Shown here: positions 5,714 through 6,424 of the stretch, one piece after another
Layout of the letters: every line of letters begins with the position of its first letter
Position numbering within the stretch: the stretch's first letter is position 1
DNA from: a bacterium
GTDB taxonomy: Bacteria > Eremiobacterota > Eremiobacteria > Baltobacterales > Baltobacteraceae
Assembly (NCBI GenBank): GCA_021784715.1
Contig: JAJYHP010000134.1
Coordinates: 1-6,424 of the forward strand
DNA: 6,424 bases
Direction of reading: 5' to 3'
Translations under genes and position numbers: made by a program
The notes under the pieces: generated by a model
Told to the model about the DNA's origin: nothing
Seen by the model: the letters and a program-made list of their open reading frames with translations, nothing else
Database searches by the model: none

Positions 5714-6424
5714 GCACGATATCCGGCGCGATCGCCGGATCGATCTCGGTTTCGAAGGTGCGATCCCAGGGAAGCGTGATGCGCAACGCGGCGATGTGAT
5801 CGCGCGGCGCGAGCGCGGCGAGGAGCCCCGGCGCGTACTGCCAGAGCGCGGCGCTCGCAAGGCGCTGCGTTCGCGCGGCGATCGCGCGTAGCAGATAGGT
5901 GTGGTCGAGAATACCTTCGGCCGCGAGCGCGCGCTCGAGTTCGGGGCGCACCAATGCGTGAAAATAGACGTCGTCGAGAATGCGATCGAAGGTGAACGTG
6001 AGGTGCGCGCGCCGATCGTAGCTGCCGAGGCGTCGCCCGGCACCGGCGGCGACCGCTTCGGCGAGCGCGGTTCCGACGCTATTGGCATCGGTGTTCCAGG
6101 AAGCGTAGGCATCGAGACGGGCGGCGAGCCCGTCGTGCAACAGGCGCTGCATGAGTGCGAGCTCCGCGTCGTCGTTCCCATCGAGAAACGTGAGATCGAC
6201 CAATGCGATGCGTCGTCGACGCGCGAGCGATCGACGCATCGATGCGACGAGGAGATCGTCCTCGCTCGCCGTCGTCCGCGGCACGCGCACGTCGAGAACG
6301 ATATCCGCCCGTCGCCGCACCTCGCGGCCGCCGACGAGCCGAACGAGCGAAGCGATCGTCGAGCCGATCGGTTCGAATTCCAGCGGGTCTCGAACCAGCG
6401 CACCGGAGGGCGTCGAATAGCGGA
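5682..6424 (-). CDS. DUF4127 family protein, C-terminal 246 residues (5' end outside window)
   Basis: This is a minus-strand gene whose start lies beyond the right edge; the stop is TGA at 5684-5682. The frame is open to the last base. Read from the edge, it begins RYSTPSGALVRDPLEFE, an acidic/proline segment of the kind seen before the C-terminal part of DUF4127 proteins. Then come a strand IALVDLTFLDGNDDAEL, the block ARLDAYASWNTDANSVGTALAEA, which is the best family signature (usually AYAGWNTAGNTLGTALA), FTFDRILDDVYFHALVRPELE, and a final LPWDRTFETEIDPAI. DUF4127 proteins are about 500 residues long, soluble as far as this part shows, and of unknown function; I assign none. The C-terminal codons (from about PDIVPTRS on) fall on the opposite strand of the radical SAM gene's end, and the tail RSARSPRR may simply be read-through of that overlap. 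A longer opposite-frame ORF at 5378-6403 lacks family motifs and is not preferred. Confidence 0.78.
   Translation of the reverse strand, partial: RYSTPSGALVRDPLEFEPIGSTIASLVRLVGGREVRRRADIVLDVRVPRTTASEDDLLVASMRRSLARRRRIALVDLTFLDGNDDAELALMQRLLHDGLAARLDAYASWNTDANSVGTALAEAVAAGAGRRLGSYDRRAHLTFTFDRILDDVYFHALVRPELERALAAEGILDHTYLLRAIAARTQRLASAALWQYAPGLLAALAPRDHIAALRITLPWDRTFETEIDPAIAPDIVPTRSARSPRR
5721..5740. other. Perfect stem-loop at the convergent gene junction
   Basis: ATCCGGCG (5721-5728) and CGCCGGAT (5733-5740) form an 8-bp, GC-rich stem around a 4-base loop, CGAT. It starts 7 bases after the radical SAM stop codon and lies inside the C-terminal coding end of the DUF4127 gene. It could end transcription of the radical SAM gene or protect its 3' end. 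No T-run follows on either strand, so it is not a classic intrinsic terminator, and the frequent CGATCG words here could make such palindromes by chance. Confidence 0.4.

Noticed and set aside
5378..6403. Minus-strand open frame of 341 codons spanning the radical SAM 3' end and the right part of the window
   Set aside because: It is Ser/Arg-rich and low in complexity, whereas the neighbouring minus frame (5682 to the edge) carries DUF4127 signatures and normal composition.

Overview
The window is a gene-dense, high-GC stretch of bacterial chromosome. The GC estimate is by eye; the codons strongly favour GCG, ATC, TCG, CGC and GAG. No mobile element, RNA gene or CRISPR array was seen. A FabI-type enoyl-ACP reductase, an actinobacterial-style fused biotin carboxylase/BCCP subunit, a stand-alone methylmalonyl-CoA mutase catalytic chain, an AhbC/NirJ-type radical SAM enzyme and a DUF4127 protein point to an environmental, Gram-negative-like or deep-branching lineage. 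Candidatus Eremiobacterota (WPS-2) is my guess, but the sequence alone does not prove it.

Layout. Positions 1-4455 hold five plus-strand genes packed like one operon. They are the 3' part of fabI, a 59-codon ORF resembling an acyl-CoA carboxylase epsilon subunit, the carboxylase alpha subunit (biotin carboxylase plus biotin carrier), the methylmalonyl-CoA mutase catalytic subunit, and methylmalonyl-CoA epimerase. Junctions are a 4-bp overlap, an 11-bp overlap, a 9-bp gap and a 4-bp overlap. After an 85-bp gap with a good ribosome binding site comes a radical SAM/SPASM gene of the AhbC/NirJ family (4541-5713). It converges on, and overlaps by 32 bp, the 3' end of a minus-strand DUF4127 gene that runs off the right edge.

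How the genes work together. The carboxylase, epimerase and mutase are the three steps of propionyl-CoA -> (S)-methylmalonyl-CoA -> (R)-methylmalonyl-CoA -> succinyl-CoA. Two required parts are absent: the carboxyltransferase (beta) subunit and the cobalamin-binding subunit or domain of the mutase. They must lie outside the window if the pathway works. Translational coupling to fabI hints that the same biotin carboxylase could also feed malonyl-CoA synthesis for fatty acids. The radical SAM gene suggests siroheme-derived tetrapyrrole chemistry (alternative heme route or heme d1-like). The DUF4127 gene has no known function.

The points most worth a second look are the small epsilon-like ORF hidden between fabI and the carboxylase, the split and incomplete propionate pathway, the altered CoA-contact loop of the mutase, the AhbC-like enzyme, and a marked excess of the palindrome CGATCG. 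I did not find a clearly new multi-gene system.
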